From assembly GCA_014155875.1 (NCBI GenBank), contig JACEFZ010002084.1, positions 62,001 to 126,000 of the forward strand: DNA of 64,000 bases, read 5' to 3'. Position numbers and translations under genes: made by a program. The stretch is from Cepaea nemoralis. Its lineage: Eukaryota > Mollusca > Gastropoda > Stylommatophora > Helicidae. Position 1 is the stretch's first letter, and every line of letters begins with the position of its first letter. Positions 33,000 through 44,686 of the stretch are shown here, piece by piece. The notes under the pieces are model-generated. The model ran no database searches and was not told the DNA's origin. It saw only the letters and a list, made by a program, of their open reading frames with translations.

Positions 33000-33495
33000 G
33001 CAGTACTATATACAAACAATATTTGCTTGGATGGACTTGCCCTGTTGCAGGACTATTCAAGAACAATATTTTTATGACACTTGCCCCATTGCAGAACTAT
33101 ACAAGAACAATATTTGCATATTTGCATGGACTTGCCCCATTGCAGAACTATACAAGAACAATATTTTGATGACATTTGCCCCATTGCAGAACTATACAAG
33201 AACAATATTTCGATGACATTTGCCCCATTGCAGAACTATACAAGAACAATATTTTGATGACATTTGCCCCATTGCAGAACTATACAAGAACAATATTTGC
33301 ATGGACATGCCCCATTGCAGAACTATACAAGAACAGTATTTGCATGGACTTGCCCCATTGCAAAACTATACAAGAACAATATTTTTATGACATTTGCCCC
33401 ATTGCAGAACTATACAAGAACAATATTTGCATGGACTTGCACCATTGCAGAACTATACAAGAACAATATTTTTATGACACTTGACCCATTGCTTC
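33000..33495 (+). repeat. 44-bp minisatellite, about 11 copies
   Basis: Unit: CCCCATTGCAGAACTATACA + AGAACAATATTTTGATGACA + TTTG, with two alternating endings (TTGATGACATTTG and GCATGGACTTG). The open frames across it are only translated repeat units. Confidence 0.92.
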
Positions 33496-33596
33496 TGACA
33501 GTTATCTTTGCAGTTTGTCAGACAATGTTTGGTGCGTTTGAAAGATTGTGAAAATCTTTTGTGACTGGCTGCATAAATTTGCATACAGTATAGATT

Positions 33597-35010
33597 ATTC
33601 ATTCACAGTTTGTAGAATATTCATTCATAGTGTAGAATGTTCATTCACAGATTGTATGTAGAAATGTTCATTCATAGTGTAGAATGTTCATTCATTGTGT
33701 AGAATGTTCATTCACAGATTGTATGTAGAATGTTCATTCATAGTGTAGAATGTTCATTCACAGATTGTATGTAGAATGTTCATTCATAGTGTAGAATGTT
33801 CATTCACAGATTGTATGTAGAATGTTCATTCATAGTGTAGAATGTTCATTCACAGATTGTATGTAGAAATGTTCATTCATAGTGTAGAATGTTCATTCAT
33901 AGTGTAGAATGTTCAGTCATTGTGTAGAATGTTCATTCATAGTGTAGAATGTTCATTCATATTGTAGAATGTTCATTCATATTGTAGAATGTTCATTCAT
34001 ATTGTAGAATGTTCATTCATAGTGTAGAATGTTCATTCATATTGTAGTATGTTCATTCATATTGTAGAATGTTCATTCATAGTGTAGAATGTTCATTCAT
34101 AGTGTAGAATGTTCATTCATAGTGTAGAATGTTCATTCAAAGACTGTAGAATGTTCATTCATAGTGTAGAATGTTCATTCATATTGTAGAATGTTCATTC
34201 ATAGTGTAGAATGTTCATTCATATTGTAGTATGTTCATTCATATTGTAGTATGTTCATTCGTTGTGTAGAATGTTCATTCATAGTGTAGAATGTTCATTC
34301 AAAGACTGTAGAATGTTCATTCAAAGACTGTAGAATGTTCATTCATAGTGTAGAATGTTCATTCATAGTGTAGTATGTTCATTCATATTGTAGAATGTTC
34401 ATTCATTGTGTAGAATGTTCATTCATAGTGTAGAATGTTCATTCAAAGACTGTAGAATGTTCATTCATAGTGTAGAATGTTCATTCAAAGACTGTAGAAT
34501 GTTCATTCAAAGACGTAGAATGTTCATTCATAGTGTAGAATGTTCATTCATTGTGTAGAATGTTCATTCATAGTGTAGAATGTTCATTCAAAGACTGTAG
34601 AATGTTCATTCATAGTGTAGAATGTTCATTCAAAGACTGTAGAATGTTCATTCAAACACGTAGAATGTTCATTCATAGTGTAGAATGTTCATTCATATTG
34701 TAGAATTTCATTCATAGTGTAGAATGTTCATTGATATTGTAGAATGTTCATTCATAGTGTAGAATGTTAATTGATATTGTAGAATGTTCATTCATATTGT
34801 AGAATGTTCATTCATAGTGTAGAATGTTCATTCATAGTGTAGAATGTTCATTCACAAATTGTAGAATGTTAATCATAGTGTAGAATGTTCATTCATAGTG
34901 TAGAATGTGCATTCATAGTGTAGAATGTTCATTTACAAATTGTAGAATGTTAATCATAGTGTAGAATGTTCATTCATATTGTAGAATGTTCATTCACAGA
35001 TTGTAGAATG
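33597..35010 (+). repeat. 20-bp minisatellite, 1.4 kb
   Basis: Unit: TGTAGAATGTTCATTCATAG, roughly 65-70 copies, with variants ending CATATT and CAAAGAC. Copies with CACAGATTG occur mostly at the two ends. Confidence 0.95.
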
Positions 35011-35178
35011 TTGATTCCATCAATTTTTAATGGTAAAGTAGTGCCTCATGTCTTTCATGATGGAATAACAGAAGCAGCTGTAAAATGAGCAGCCATACTT
35101 GCATTGCCTTGTAAATGGATGGATAGTGTAGTGGATCACAACACAACAAGATTGTGTAATGTTGTTAAACCTCTAGGA

Positions 35179-35516
35179 CAGTGGTTCTTAACCTTTTTTG
35201 GCCCGTGACCCCCTTCACCATATTTTCAAATCATTTCCCCCCCCCCTCCTTCGTATTTCCTACCTAAAATACCCCCCTCTCCTCCCCCTCCTGCCCCTAC
35301 ACAGTATACGTAATAATGGAAGCACCTACCAAAACAAGTCTAGACATCCACGTAAAACGTGATTTGTGGGTCTACTTACATTATAACATGAATTTTAGAA
35401 GGGGTGAGACGTACAGAACCATAAAGTATGAAGGGAAAAACAATATCAAGTAATCGGTTGTTGTATTAACACGATCTTGAAATAATCTTCATTCCCTCCC
35501 CCCCGAAACCCTAAAA

Positions 35517-35566
<50 letters not shown>

Positions 35567-35599
35567 GGGGGGGGATTCCCCACAGGTTGAGAACCACTG
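35179..35599. mobile_element. Non-autonomous hAT element (421 bp)
   Basis: Termini CAGTGGTTCTTAACCTTTTT and GGTTGAGAACCACTG are inverted repeats of hAT type. A perfect 8-bp duplication CTCTAGGA flanks it (35171-35178 and 35600-35607), close to the nTCTAGAn preference of hAT elements. No coding sequence. A run of about 47 C followed by 10 G (35518-35574) sits just inside one end. Confidence 0.9.
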
Positions 35600-35939
35600 C
35601 TCTAGGACTACTGACTTTTGTGGTTCATGTGACTGGTTCTGAATCAGGTTGTATCGTTGTTTGTTAATCACCTAGAGTTATAATAACATAATGTTACTCT
35701 GAATTTGGGGGAAGAGGAAAGACAGCGATGAAGGCAACCAGTCCATATACATAAAGTCAGGACCTAGCATATGTGAGATCCTTAGCATTACAGCCTGATG
35801 TGTCCTGTGTGAGACGACCCCCATGCTGTGTATGTTATCAGAACCTGTACTTGTCGACTGCCTTTGCATGTCTTAGTGAAGGTAGTGGAGACTTCTTTTA
35901 CATGTCTTAATTCAGGTAGGATATTTGATGCTACACCCA

Positions 35940-36205
35940 TATATTTTATAGACTACAATGGCTGGGGCATACAGAAAGAATGGAAGATAATAGGGAAACA
36001 AAACTCGCTTACACTCAGGAAATAAATGACCGTAGACCCCGAGGTAGACCAAGAAGACGGTGGAGAGATAATATATATACAGACCTACAAGCACTTGTAA
36101 TCAACGACTGGCAAGAGAAGGTCAACCAGAGAGATGAATGGAGATGGATTGTATCTGCAGCAAAGAACCTCAATGGCTCGGAACGCTGAAGAAGAAGAAG
36201 AAATG
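35940..36205 (+). pseudogene. LINE C-terminus with (GAA)n tail
   Basis: Frame at 35980 gives RRPRGRPRRRWRDNIYTDLQ then NQRDEWRWIVSAAKNLNG, the last segment of a LINE protein. Upstream in another frame is LQWLGHIQRM. It ends with GAAGAAGAAGAA. Confidence 0.75.
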
Positions 36206-36470
36206 GCACTTGGTGGCTGATGCGGTCACAATCGTATTTGCATGTCTTAGTAAAAGTATTACATGAAATATTTGCTGTTATTTATATGTGTTCATCACAG
36301 TTGAATGTGGGTTTGACGCCTGGGGCTTATTGCTGACCACAGTGAGGGAAAGATTGGCCACCAATTCCTCCTTGTTTTCCACCAACAAAATGTGATGGCC
36401 CTATTGTATTACAGACCTATAGCAGGAAACTATTTCAGGACAATGTATTATTTATTTTTATTCATACATG
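36206..36470. other. Spacer, nothing identified
   Basis: No gene or repeat recognised between the LINE tail and the MITE. Confidence 0.4.
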
Positions 36471-36474
36471 GTGT

Positions 36475-36625
36475 ATTTTAAACGACTGTGCAGTGTTTGA
36501 AAATATTGCCAGTCCAAGTTTTGTATTTACCTATTATGTTGTATAAACTTTACAGAGGGTAAATACAAAACTTTGACTGGCAATTTTTTCAAACACTGCA
36601 CAGTCGTTAAAAATACACGCTATAC
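36475..36625. mobile_element. Palindromic MITE, copy 2
   Basis: Left arm GTGTATTTTAAACGACTGTG + CAGTGTTTGAAAATATTGCC, right arm its inverted copy ending CAGTCGTTAAAAATACACGC. Same structure and sequence as 21217-21369. ATACATG occurs on both sides and may be a duplication. Confidence 0.75.
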
Positions 36626-36786
36626 ATGTATTCTTGTATCTATGATCTTAAACAAATTGTAATATATATTACGTACAGAGCAATTTTCCTTCATGGCTAG
36701 CTTTGTTTTTTAAATTGTTATTTATAATAGCAAACTGTGGTAACATGGAACTAAAACAGAACGCATGAAATGTTTGAAAGCTTCAC

Positions 36787-37076
36787 AGAACAGAATAAGT
36801 AGTCTAGTGCTGCCAGAGTTACACATTTTCATATGAACAGAATAAGTAGTCTAGTGCTGCCAGAGTTACACATTTTCATATGAACAGAATAAGTAGTCTA
36901 GTGCTGCCAGAGTTACACATTTTCATATGAACAGAATAAGTAGTCTAGTGCTGCCAGAGTTACACATTTTCATATGAACAGAATAAGTAGTCTAGTGCTG
37001 CCAGAGTTACACATTTTCATATGAACAGAATAAGTAGTCTAGTGCTGCCAGAGTTACACATTTTCATATGAACAGA
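36787..37076 (+). repeat. 47-bp minisatellite, six identical copies
   Basis: Unit: CAGAATAAGTAGTCTAGTGC + TGCCAGAGTTACACATTTTC + ATATGAA. I see no differences between the copies, so the array is very young. Confidence 0.95.
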
Positions 37077-37379
37077 AGCATTTTTAATTTTGTCATAGGA
37101 CAATATGACATCTTACAATGAAAGATCACAGTTTTAATCTCTAGATGTGATTGTGATATTTCTGTGCATATATTTATGGATACATGTGTATGCACACCAC
37201 ATATAAATTAATAGATTAATGTGATCAGAAAGTTATTTATTATCATGTCTCATTAAAATTATTCTTTAAACAATATTTTTAATGGATTTACCCATACAGA
37301 TTTGCCATTCCTAATACTTTTTTGGCATGTTCCTGCAATTGTGTCTTACAGTGATCATAAATAAACAGTATTTGCTGGT
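37077..37379. other. Spacer between arrays
   Basis: AT-rich unique-looking sequence; nothing identified. Confidence 0.4.
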
Positions 37380-37399
37380 GCAAAGTCATAACATCCTTG

Positions 37400-40300
37400 T
37401 TTTATTTATCTAATAATTGTGTTTGTTTTATTTATCTAATGATCGTGTTTGTTTTATTTATCTAATGATCATTCGTTGTTTTATTTATCTAATGATCATG
37501 TTTGTTTTATTTATCTAATGATCGTGTTTATTTTATTTATCTAATGATCATGTTTGTTTTATTTATCCAATGATCGTGTTTTATTTATCTAATGGTTGTG
37601 TTTTATTTATCTAATGATCATGGTTTATTTATCTAATGATTGTGTTTTATGTATCTAATGATTATGTTTGTTTTATTTATCTAATAATCATGTTTGTTTT
37701 ATTTATTTAATGATCGTGGTTGTCTTATTTATCTAATGATCGTGTTTGTTTTATGTATCTAATGATTGTGTTTGTTTTATTTATCTAATAATGATGTTTG
37801 TCTTATTTATCTAATGATCGTAGTTATCTTATTTATCTAATGATCGTGTTTGTTTTATTTATCTAATGATCATGTTTGTTTTATTTATCTAATGATCGTG
37901 TTTGTTTTATTTATCTAATGATCATGTTTTATTTATCTAATGGTTGTGTTTTATTTATCTAATGATGTGTTTGTTTTATTTATCTAATGATTGTGTTTGT
38001 CTTAGTTATCTAATGATCGTGTTTGTTTTATTTATCTAATGATTGTGTTTGTTTTATTTATCTAATGATTGTGTTTGTCTTATTATCTACTTATCATGTT
38101 TTATTTATCTAATGGTTGTGTTTTATTTATCAAATGATCATGTTTTATTTATCTAATGGTTGTGTTTTATTTATCTAATGATTGTGTTTGTTTTATTTAT
38201 CTAATGATTGTGTTTGTCTTAGTTATCTAATGATTGTGTTTGTTTTATTTATCTAATGATTGTGTTTGTCTTAGTTATCTAATGATCGTGTTTGTTTTAT
38301 TTATCTAATGATTGTGTTTGTTTTATTTATCTAATGATTGTGTTTTATTTATCTAATGATTGTGTTTTGTCTTAGTTATCTAATTATCATGTTTTATTTA
38401 TCTAATGGTTGTGTTTTATTTATCTAATGATTGTGTTTGTCTTAGTTATCTAATTATCATGTTTTATTTATCTAATGGTTGTGTTTGTCTTAGTTATCTA
38501 ATTATCATGTTTATTTATCTAATGATTGTGTTTGTCTTAGTTATCTAATTATCATGTTTTATTTATCTAATGATTGTGTTTGTCTTAGTTATCTAATTAT
38601 CATGTTTTATTTATCTAATGATTGTGTTTTATTTATCTAATGATTGTGTTTGTCTTAGTTATCTAATTATCATGTTTTATTTATCTAATGATTGTGTTTT
38701 ATTTATCTAATGATTGTGTTTGTCTTAGTTATCTAATTATCATGTTTTATTTATCTAATGGTTGTGTTTTATTTATCAAATGATCATGTTTATTTATCTA
38801 ATGATTGTGTTTGTCTTAGTTATCTAATTATCATGTTTTATTTATCTAATGATTGTGTTTGTTTTATTTATCTAATGATTGTGTTTGTCTTAGTTATCTA
38901 ATGATCGTGTTTGTTTTATTTATCTAATGATTGTGTTTGTTTTATTTATCTAATGATTGTGTTTGTCTTAGTTATCTAATTATCATGTTTTATTTATCTA
39001 ATGGTTGTGTTTTATTTATCAAATGATCATGTTTTATTTATCTAATGGTTGTGTTTTATTTATCTAATGATTGTGTTTGTTTTATTTATCTAATGATTGT
39101 GTTTGTCTTAGTTATCTAATGATTGTGTTTGTTTTATTTATCTAATGATTGTGTTTGTCTTAGTTATCTAATGATCGTGTTTGTTTTATTTATCTAATGA
39201 TTGTGTTTGTTTTATTTATCTAATGATTGTGTTTTATTTATCTAATGATTGTGTTTGTCTTAGTTATCTAATTATCATGTTTTATTTATCTAATGGTTGT
39301 GTTTTATTTATCTAATGATTGTGTTTGTCTTAGTTATCTAATTATCATGTTTTATTTATCTAATGGTTGTGTTTGTCTTAGTTATCTAATTATCATGTTT
39401 TATTTATCTAATGATTGTGTTTGTCTTAGTTATCTAATTATCATGTTTTATTTATCTAATGATTGTGTTTGTCTTAGTTATCTAATTATCATGTTTTATT
39501 TATCTAATGATTGTGTTTTATTTATCTAATGATTGTGTTTGTCTTAGTTATCTAATTATCATGTTTTATTTATCTAATGATTGTGTTTTATTTATCTAAT
39601 GATTGTGTTTGTCTTAGTTATCTAATTATCATGTTTTATTTATCTAATGGTTGTGTTTTATTTATCAAATGATCATGTTTTATTTATCTAATGATTGTGT
39701 TTGTCTTAGTTATCTAATTATCATGTTTTATTTATCTAATGGTTGTGTTTTATTTATCTAATGATTGTGTTTGTCTTAGTTATCTAATTATCATGTTTTA
39801 TTTATCTAATGGTTGTGTTTTATTTATCTAATGATTGTGTTTGTTTTATTTATCTAATGATTGTGTTTGTCTTAGTTATCTAATTATCATGTTTTATTTA
39901 TCTAATGGTTGTGTTTGTCTTAGTTATCTAATTATCATGTTTTATTTATCTAATGATTGTGTTTGTCTTAGTTATCTAATTATCATGTTTTATTTATCTA
40001 ATGATTGTGTTTTATTTATCTAATGATTGTGTTTGTCTTAGTTATCTAATTATCATGTTTTATTTATCTAATGGTTGTGTTTTATTTATCTAATGATTGT
40101 GTTTGTCTTAGTTATCTAATTATCATGTTTTATTTATCTAATGGTTGTGTTTTATTTATCTAATGATTGTGTTTGTTTTATTTATCTAATGATTGTGTTT
40201 TATTTATCTAATGATTGTGTTTGTCTTAGTTATCTAATTATCATGTTTTATTTATCTAATGGTTGTGTTTTATTTATCTAATGATTGTGTTTGTCTTAGT

Positions 40301-41900
40301 TATCTAATTATCATGTTTTATTTATCTAATGGTTGTGTTTTATTTATCTAATGATTGTGTTTGTCTTAGTTATCTAATTATCATGTTTTATTTATCTAAT
40401 GGTTGTGTTTTATTTATCTAATGATTGTGTTTGTTTTATTTATCTAATGATTGTGTTTGTCTTAGTTATCTAATTATCATGTTTTATTTATCTAATGATT
40501 GTGTTTGTTTTATTTATCTAATGATCATGTTTTATTTATCTAATGATTGTGTTTGTCTTAGTTATCTAATTATCATGTTTTATTTATCTAATGGTTGTGT
40601 TTTATTTATCTAATGATTGTGTTTGTTTTATTTATCTAATGATTGTGTTTGTCTTAGTTATCTAATTATCATGTTTTATTTATCTAATGGTTGTGTTTTA
40701 TTTATCAAATGATCATGTTTTATTTATCTAATGGTTGTGTTTTATTTATCAAATGATCATGTTTTATTTATCTAATGGTTGTGTTTTATTTATCAAATGA
40801 TCATGTTTTATTTATCTAATGATCGTGTTTGTCTTAGTTATCTAATTATCATGTTTTATTTATCTAATGGTTGTGTTTTATTTATCAAATGATCATGTTT
40901 GTTTTATTTATCTAATGATCGTGTTTGTCTTAGTTATCTAATTATCATGTTTTATTTATCTAATGGTTGTGTTTATTTATCAAATGATCATGTTTTATTT
41001 ATCTAATGATCGTGTTTGTCTTAGTTATCTAATTATCATGTTTTATTTATCTAATGGTTGTGTTTTATTTATCAAATGATCATGTTTGTTTTATTTATCT
41101 AATGATCGTGTTTGTCTTAGTTATCTAATTATCATGTTTTATTTATCTAATGGTTGTGTTTTATTTATCAAATGATCATGTTTTATTTATCTAATGATTG
41201 TGTTTGTCTTAGTTATCTAATTATCATGTTTTATTTATCTAATGGTTGTGTTTTATTTATCTAATGATCATGTTTGTTTTATTTATCTAATGGTTGTGTT
41301 TTATTTATCAAATGATCATGTTTTATTTATCTAATGATCGTGTTTGTCTTAGTTATCTAATTATCATGTTTATTTATCTAATGGTTGTGTTTTATTTATC
41401 AAATGATCATGTTTGTTTTATTTATCTAATGATCGTGTTTGTCTTAGTTATCTAATTATCATGTTTTATTTATCTAATGGTTGTGTTTTATTTATCAAAT
41501 GATCATGTTTTATTTATCTAATGATTGTGTTTGTCTTAGTTATCTAATTATCATGTTTTATTTATCTAATGGTTGTGTTTTATTTATCTAATGATCATGT
41601 TTTATTTATCTAATGATCGTGTTTTATTGATCAAATGATCATGTTTTATTTATCTAATGATAGTGTTTTATTTACCTAATGATCATGTTTGTGTTATTTA
41701 TCTAATGATCATGTTTATTTTATTTATCTAAGGATCGTGTTTGTTTTATTTATCTAAGGATTGATTGATTGATTGATTTAGGAACCAACATTATTTATTT
41801 TATTTATCTAAGGATCATGTTTGTTTTATTTATCCAATGATTATGTGTTTTTTTTATTTATCTAATGGTTGTGTTTGTTTTATTTATCTAATGTTATGTC
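37400..41900 (+). repeat. 4.5-kb AT-rich satellite with higher-order units
   Basis: Built from three related subunits: a 22-mer GTTTTATTTATCTAATGGTT + GT, a 26-mer GTTTTATTTATCTAATGATT + GTGTTT, and a 22-mer GTCTTAGTTATCTAATTATC + AT. Over most of the middle they alternate in larger blocks of about 70 bp. The ends (37400-38000, 41600-41900) are more diverged. Short frames in it encode only repeated subunit translations. Confidence 0.95.
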
Positions 41901-41924
41901 AGTATATCTAATCTACCGTGGAGA

Positions 41925-42560
41925 AAGCAGACGGGCGGCATCTGATCATCATAAGAAGTCCCCGTTCCTCGAATGTTTCTGTCTCATTTTCTTCTTTACA
42001 CTCACAACAGAGTTTCGACTTGCTTAAAAATTCTTTCTGTGTATCGATTGAAGAGGCTTGGAGACAACACATATTCTTGCTGTACTCCTCTTATCTCCAT
42101 TGGCGGCGAATAATTATTTCCGCATCTAATTGACGCCACTTGTTCACAGTAAAAGTTACTAATTAAGTCTGATGTCCTTTCCGTCTAATCCTCTGTCTTG
42201 AAGGCATGTAATTAGCCGTTAATGTTGTACTCTATCAAAAGCTTTCTTGTAATCTATAAAACAAACATATTTTTCTGAGCTTCTATATAATTTTCAATAA
42301 ACATCCTCAAACAGATGATTGCTTCTCTGGTGCGGCTGTTTTTGCGGAACCCAAACTGTTCTTCATCTACTTTCTCGTCTATTTTATTGTGAATTCCTTC
42401 TTGTATGACCTTAAGTAGTATCTTAGTTATGTGGCTCATTAAACCAATAGTTCAGTAATCCTCATAATCAACAGCTCTTGGCGTCTATGGTAGTGTGGTG
42501 ACAATGGCTGTTTTCAAATCCTTGGAAATGTGCCCATTATTATATATATATCATTATATA
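41925..42560 (-). pseudogene. RTE-like LINE, reverse transcriptase part
   Basis: On the minus strand, after a GLMSHITKILLKVI segment and EEQFGFRKNSRTREAI, frameshifted sequence gives FIDYKKAFDRVQH and later VLSPSLFNRYTERIF, the finger/palm motifs of RTE-like reverse transcriptases. No YADD box is left before the satellite at 41900. Continuous with 43145-43908 once the block 42561-43140 is removed. Confidence 0.8.
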
Positions 42561-43140
42561 ATTATGTGATGGTATAAATACTTATTCAGTTCAGTGGAGA
42601 TTTGCCAGCAACAGACGAGCAATATTTCCGGCAGGTCTATTCTTGCTGGTCGCGAGATCCGCACAGTGGAAAGATGGGAGATTTGCTCGCAACAGACGAG
42701 CAATATCTCCGGCGGGCCTATTCCCGGTGATCGTGGGATCCGCAAAAGTCTGGCGGTAGTACACGCTTTTCACAGGTCCGGACACTTGTGATCGACAGAT
42801 GTACGCGTCTTATGGTCCAGGCGCGTACGAGGCCCTCACTTGTGGGACTTGGCTGAACACATCTAAGTCGGGTCCCTTGGGTGCCAGGGTCTGGCCACCA
42901 CTCGCCACCTGCTCGTGGAGGCGAGGTCTCGGAGGTTTGACGCTGAGCCGCCAGCGTCTGCAGCCTACCTTGTTCCAGACATATTGGTTACCCATTCCTC
43001 TGGAGTACGCAAGGCCAGGCCGAGAGAGGGAACATGTCGTTTGGGCACCACATGTTTCTCTGAAGCTCTGCCCAGGTATTGTGATGGAATTTTGGCCACA
43101 TTCCAACTCACATACTTCGGTCTGTCAAGACTGAAAGGTG
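42561..43140. repeat. Inserted block with dispersed repeat R1, copy 2
   Basis: It breaks the LINE frame between PDKITEMIKFLSS (upstream) and the RT start. It contains an 80-bp unit duplicated in tandem (42598-42745, GCAACAGACGAGCAATAT in both) and then the R1 segment (CTTGTTCCAGACATATTGG, GGCCGAGAGAGGGAACATG). Confidence 0.6.
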
Positions 43141-43144
43141 CCAC

Positions 43145-43908
43145 TCACTCAATGCCAAAGCTGGATAAGAATTTTATCATCTCTGTTATCTTGTCAGGAG
43201 CTGCAGCCATTCCTTCTTTCAACTTTTCAATAGCCTTATTTACTTCAGCCTTTATTTTGTTTGGTCCATCTTGAGTATTATACAATGTTGGTTTATTGAC
43301 GCTTCTGTCCCAGAATAACTCTTCTGTGTATTCTGTCCATCTATTTATTATGACGGTATTATTAGTGACAATATCTCCATTCTTTCCTCTAATACAACCA
43401 TTTTCTGTTATGTTATTTTTCTTCTTTCTAAATCTTTCTATATTTTCATGCAATTTTTCGAGTTGTGTTTTATGTTTAGATCTTCTATTTCTTTGTATTT
43501 TTTTTCCTGCAATCACTCTTCTTAGGCAACTGCACATATGTCGTATTTCTCTGTCTATTAATATATATTATGGAGTGCTCTTTGCTTTCTTTCTTTGGAT
43601 CATTTTGCTCAAGATTTCATCGGTTATCCATAATTGCTTTTTCTTATTTACTTACCTTCACTGGCAAGGTGGTATTTCTAATCGGTATGCTAGTTTTTAC
43701 ACGTTCCCATTTTGTTTTAATTTTATCCTCAGGATTTTCACGTCTATTTGTTCCATACTTTCAACGATTAGCCTATCATGTTTATTTTTTTACTTTTACT
43801 TTTTTTTAAAAAGTTTTATTTGTAATTTTAAGACTACAGGATTGTGGTCAGAGTTGATATCAGCACCAGGGTATGTTTTGGCATTTTAAACATTGTTTTT
43901 AAATCTAT
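43145..43908 (-). pseudogene. RTE-like LINE, linker between endonuclease and RT
   Basis: The frame at 43145-43537 reads NNTVIINRWTEYTEELFWD and KAEVNKAIEKLKEGMAAAPD, the conserved WxEYxEEL linker and the start of the RT domain. Further upstream on the minus strand, PGADINSDHNPVV is the endonuclease C-terminus (SDHxPV motif). Confidence 0.82.
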
Positions 43909-44672
43909 AAATCTATCTTTATAAAGCGCCACTGCCAACAGCCCAAACCAAAACCAGACGTAACTACAGTCCCTAAACTCAAGGTATTCATCCAGCGAAT
44001 CTTTCATGGGGATGACGTAATGCAACGTCTACAAGACCGGCTTACTACAGCAGTAGGCCGAACATTCTGTGCTGCAACTCCAGTCATTAGGTATGGAACA
44101 ATACCGATTCCCACACCAGCAGTCAAAGAGCCTGTTCCTCTGTACGCCAAAAACAATTGTATTTACCAATTCACATGTAGATGCCAGGCCTTCTACATCG
44201 GTAGAACAGTGAGACAGCTGAAGAAAAAAGAGTGTCAGAACACAAACCTCAATGGGTCGACAAGATACGACACACAGGCGATGCTAACCTAGTGGGGCCG
44301 ACACACCGGAAGCTTCCCGCTATCTTCAATTGTTAGGCACATTATCGAAAGCGGCCATGTGATTGACAGAGACATTGCCTTTCGCGTGTTGTTTAACACA
44401 CAAAATACTCGCTTGTTAAAGTTTGCAGAAGCAATAATGATCAATCAATGCAAGCCAGATTTGTGCAAACAGAAAGACATGTTAGTCAGCTTAAAATTAC
44501 CGTGGTAGACAATGGACATTAATGTGCGAACATGTGTATATTTCAGCTTGAAGGATTTATCTAGTAATTTACTTTACGTTGTGTGATTTCTACAGCATGT
44601 ACCTGATGAGATGCAGCGAAATATGCCAGGCAATACGTCGTGCAATCTATTGTTTGTGTCTTCGTTATTCAA
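43909..44672 (+). mobile_element. 5'-truncated Penelope-like element with GIY-YIG domain
   Basis: Flanked by a 14-bp duplication GTTTTTAAATCTAT (43895-43908 and 44673-44686). The frame from about 43925 gives KLKVFIQRIFHGDDV, then CIYQFTCRCQAFYIGRTVRQ, the signature of the GIY-YIG endonuclease domain that ends Penelope-like proteins. After a frameshift or stop near 44290 it continues SSIVRHIIESGHVID, KFAEAIMIN, KPDLCKQKD and ends LPW-stop at about 44508. The last 130 bp hold the hammerhead-like motif. It inserted into the endonuclease part of the RTE-like LINE. Confidence 0.88.
44598..44644 (+). ncRNA. Hammerhead-ribozyme-like motif, best copy
   Basis: TGTAC (44598-44602), CTGATGA (44603-44609), GATGCAGC, GAAA (44618-44621), GTC cleavage-type triplet (44637-44639), GTGCA (44640-44644). 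TGTAC and GTGCA pair as stem I with one wobble. Stem II is a minimal G-C closing a loop; stem III around TATGCC...GGCAATA is imperfect. Penelope-like elements are known to carry such ribozymes. Confidence 0.55.
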
Positions 44673-44686
44673 GTTTTTAAATCTAT

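Noticed and set aside
32998..33551. Overlapping 70-100 codon frames with CPIAELYKNN repeats
   Set aside because: Translated copies of the 44-bp minisatellite.
39293..40613. Repeated 60-80 codon frames rich in FYLSNDCVC
   Set aside because: They are translated subunits of the AT-rich satellite and repeat exactly with it.
43296..43889. 197-codon plus-strand hydrophobic frame
   Set aside because: It is the antisense of the RTE-like LINE linker; the minus strand carries the recognisable motifs.
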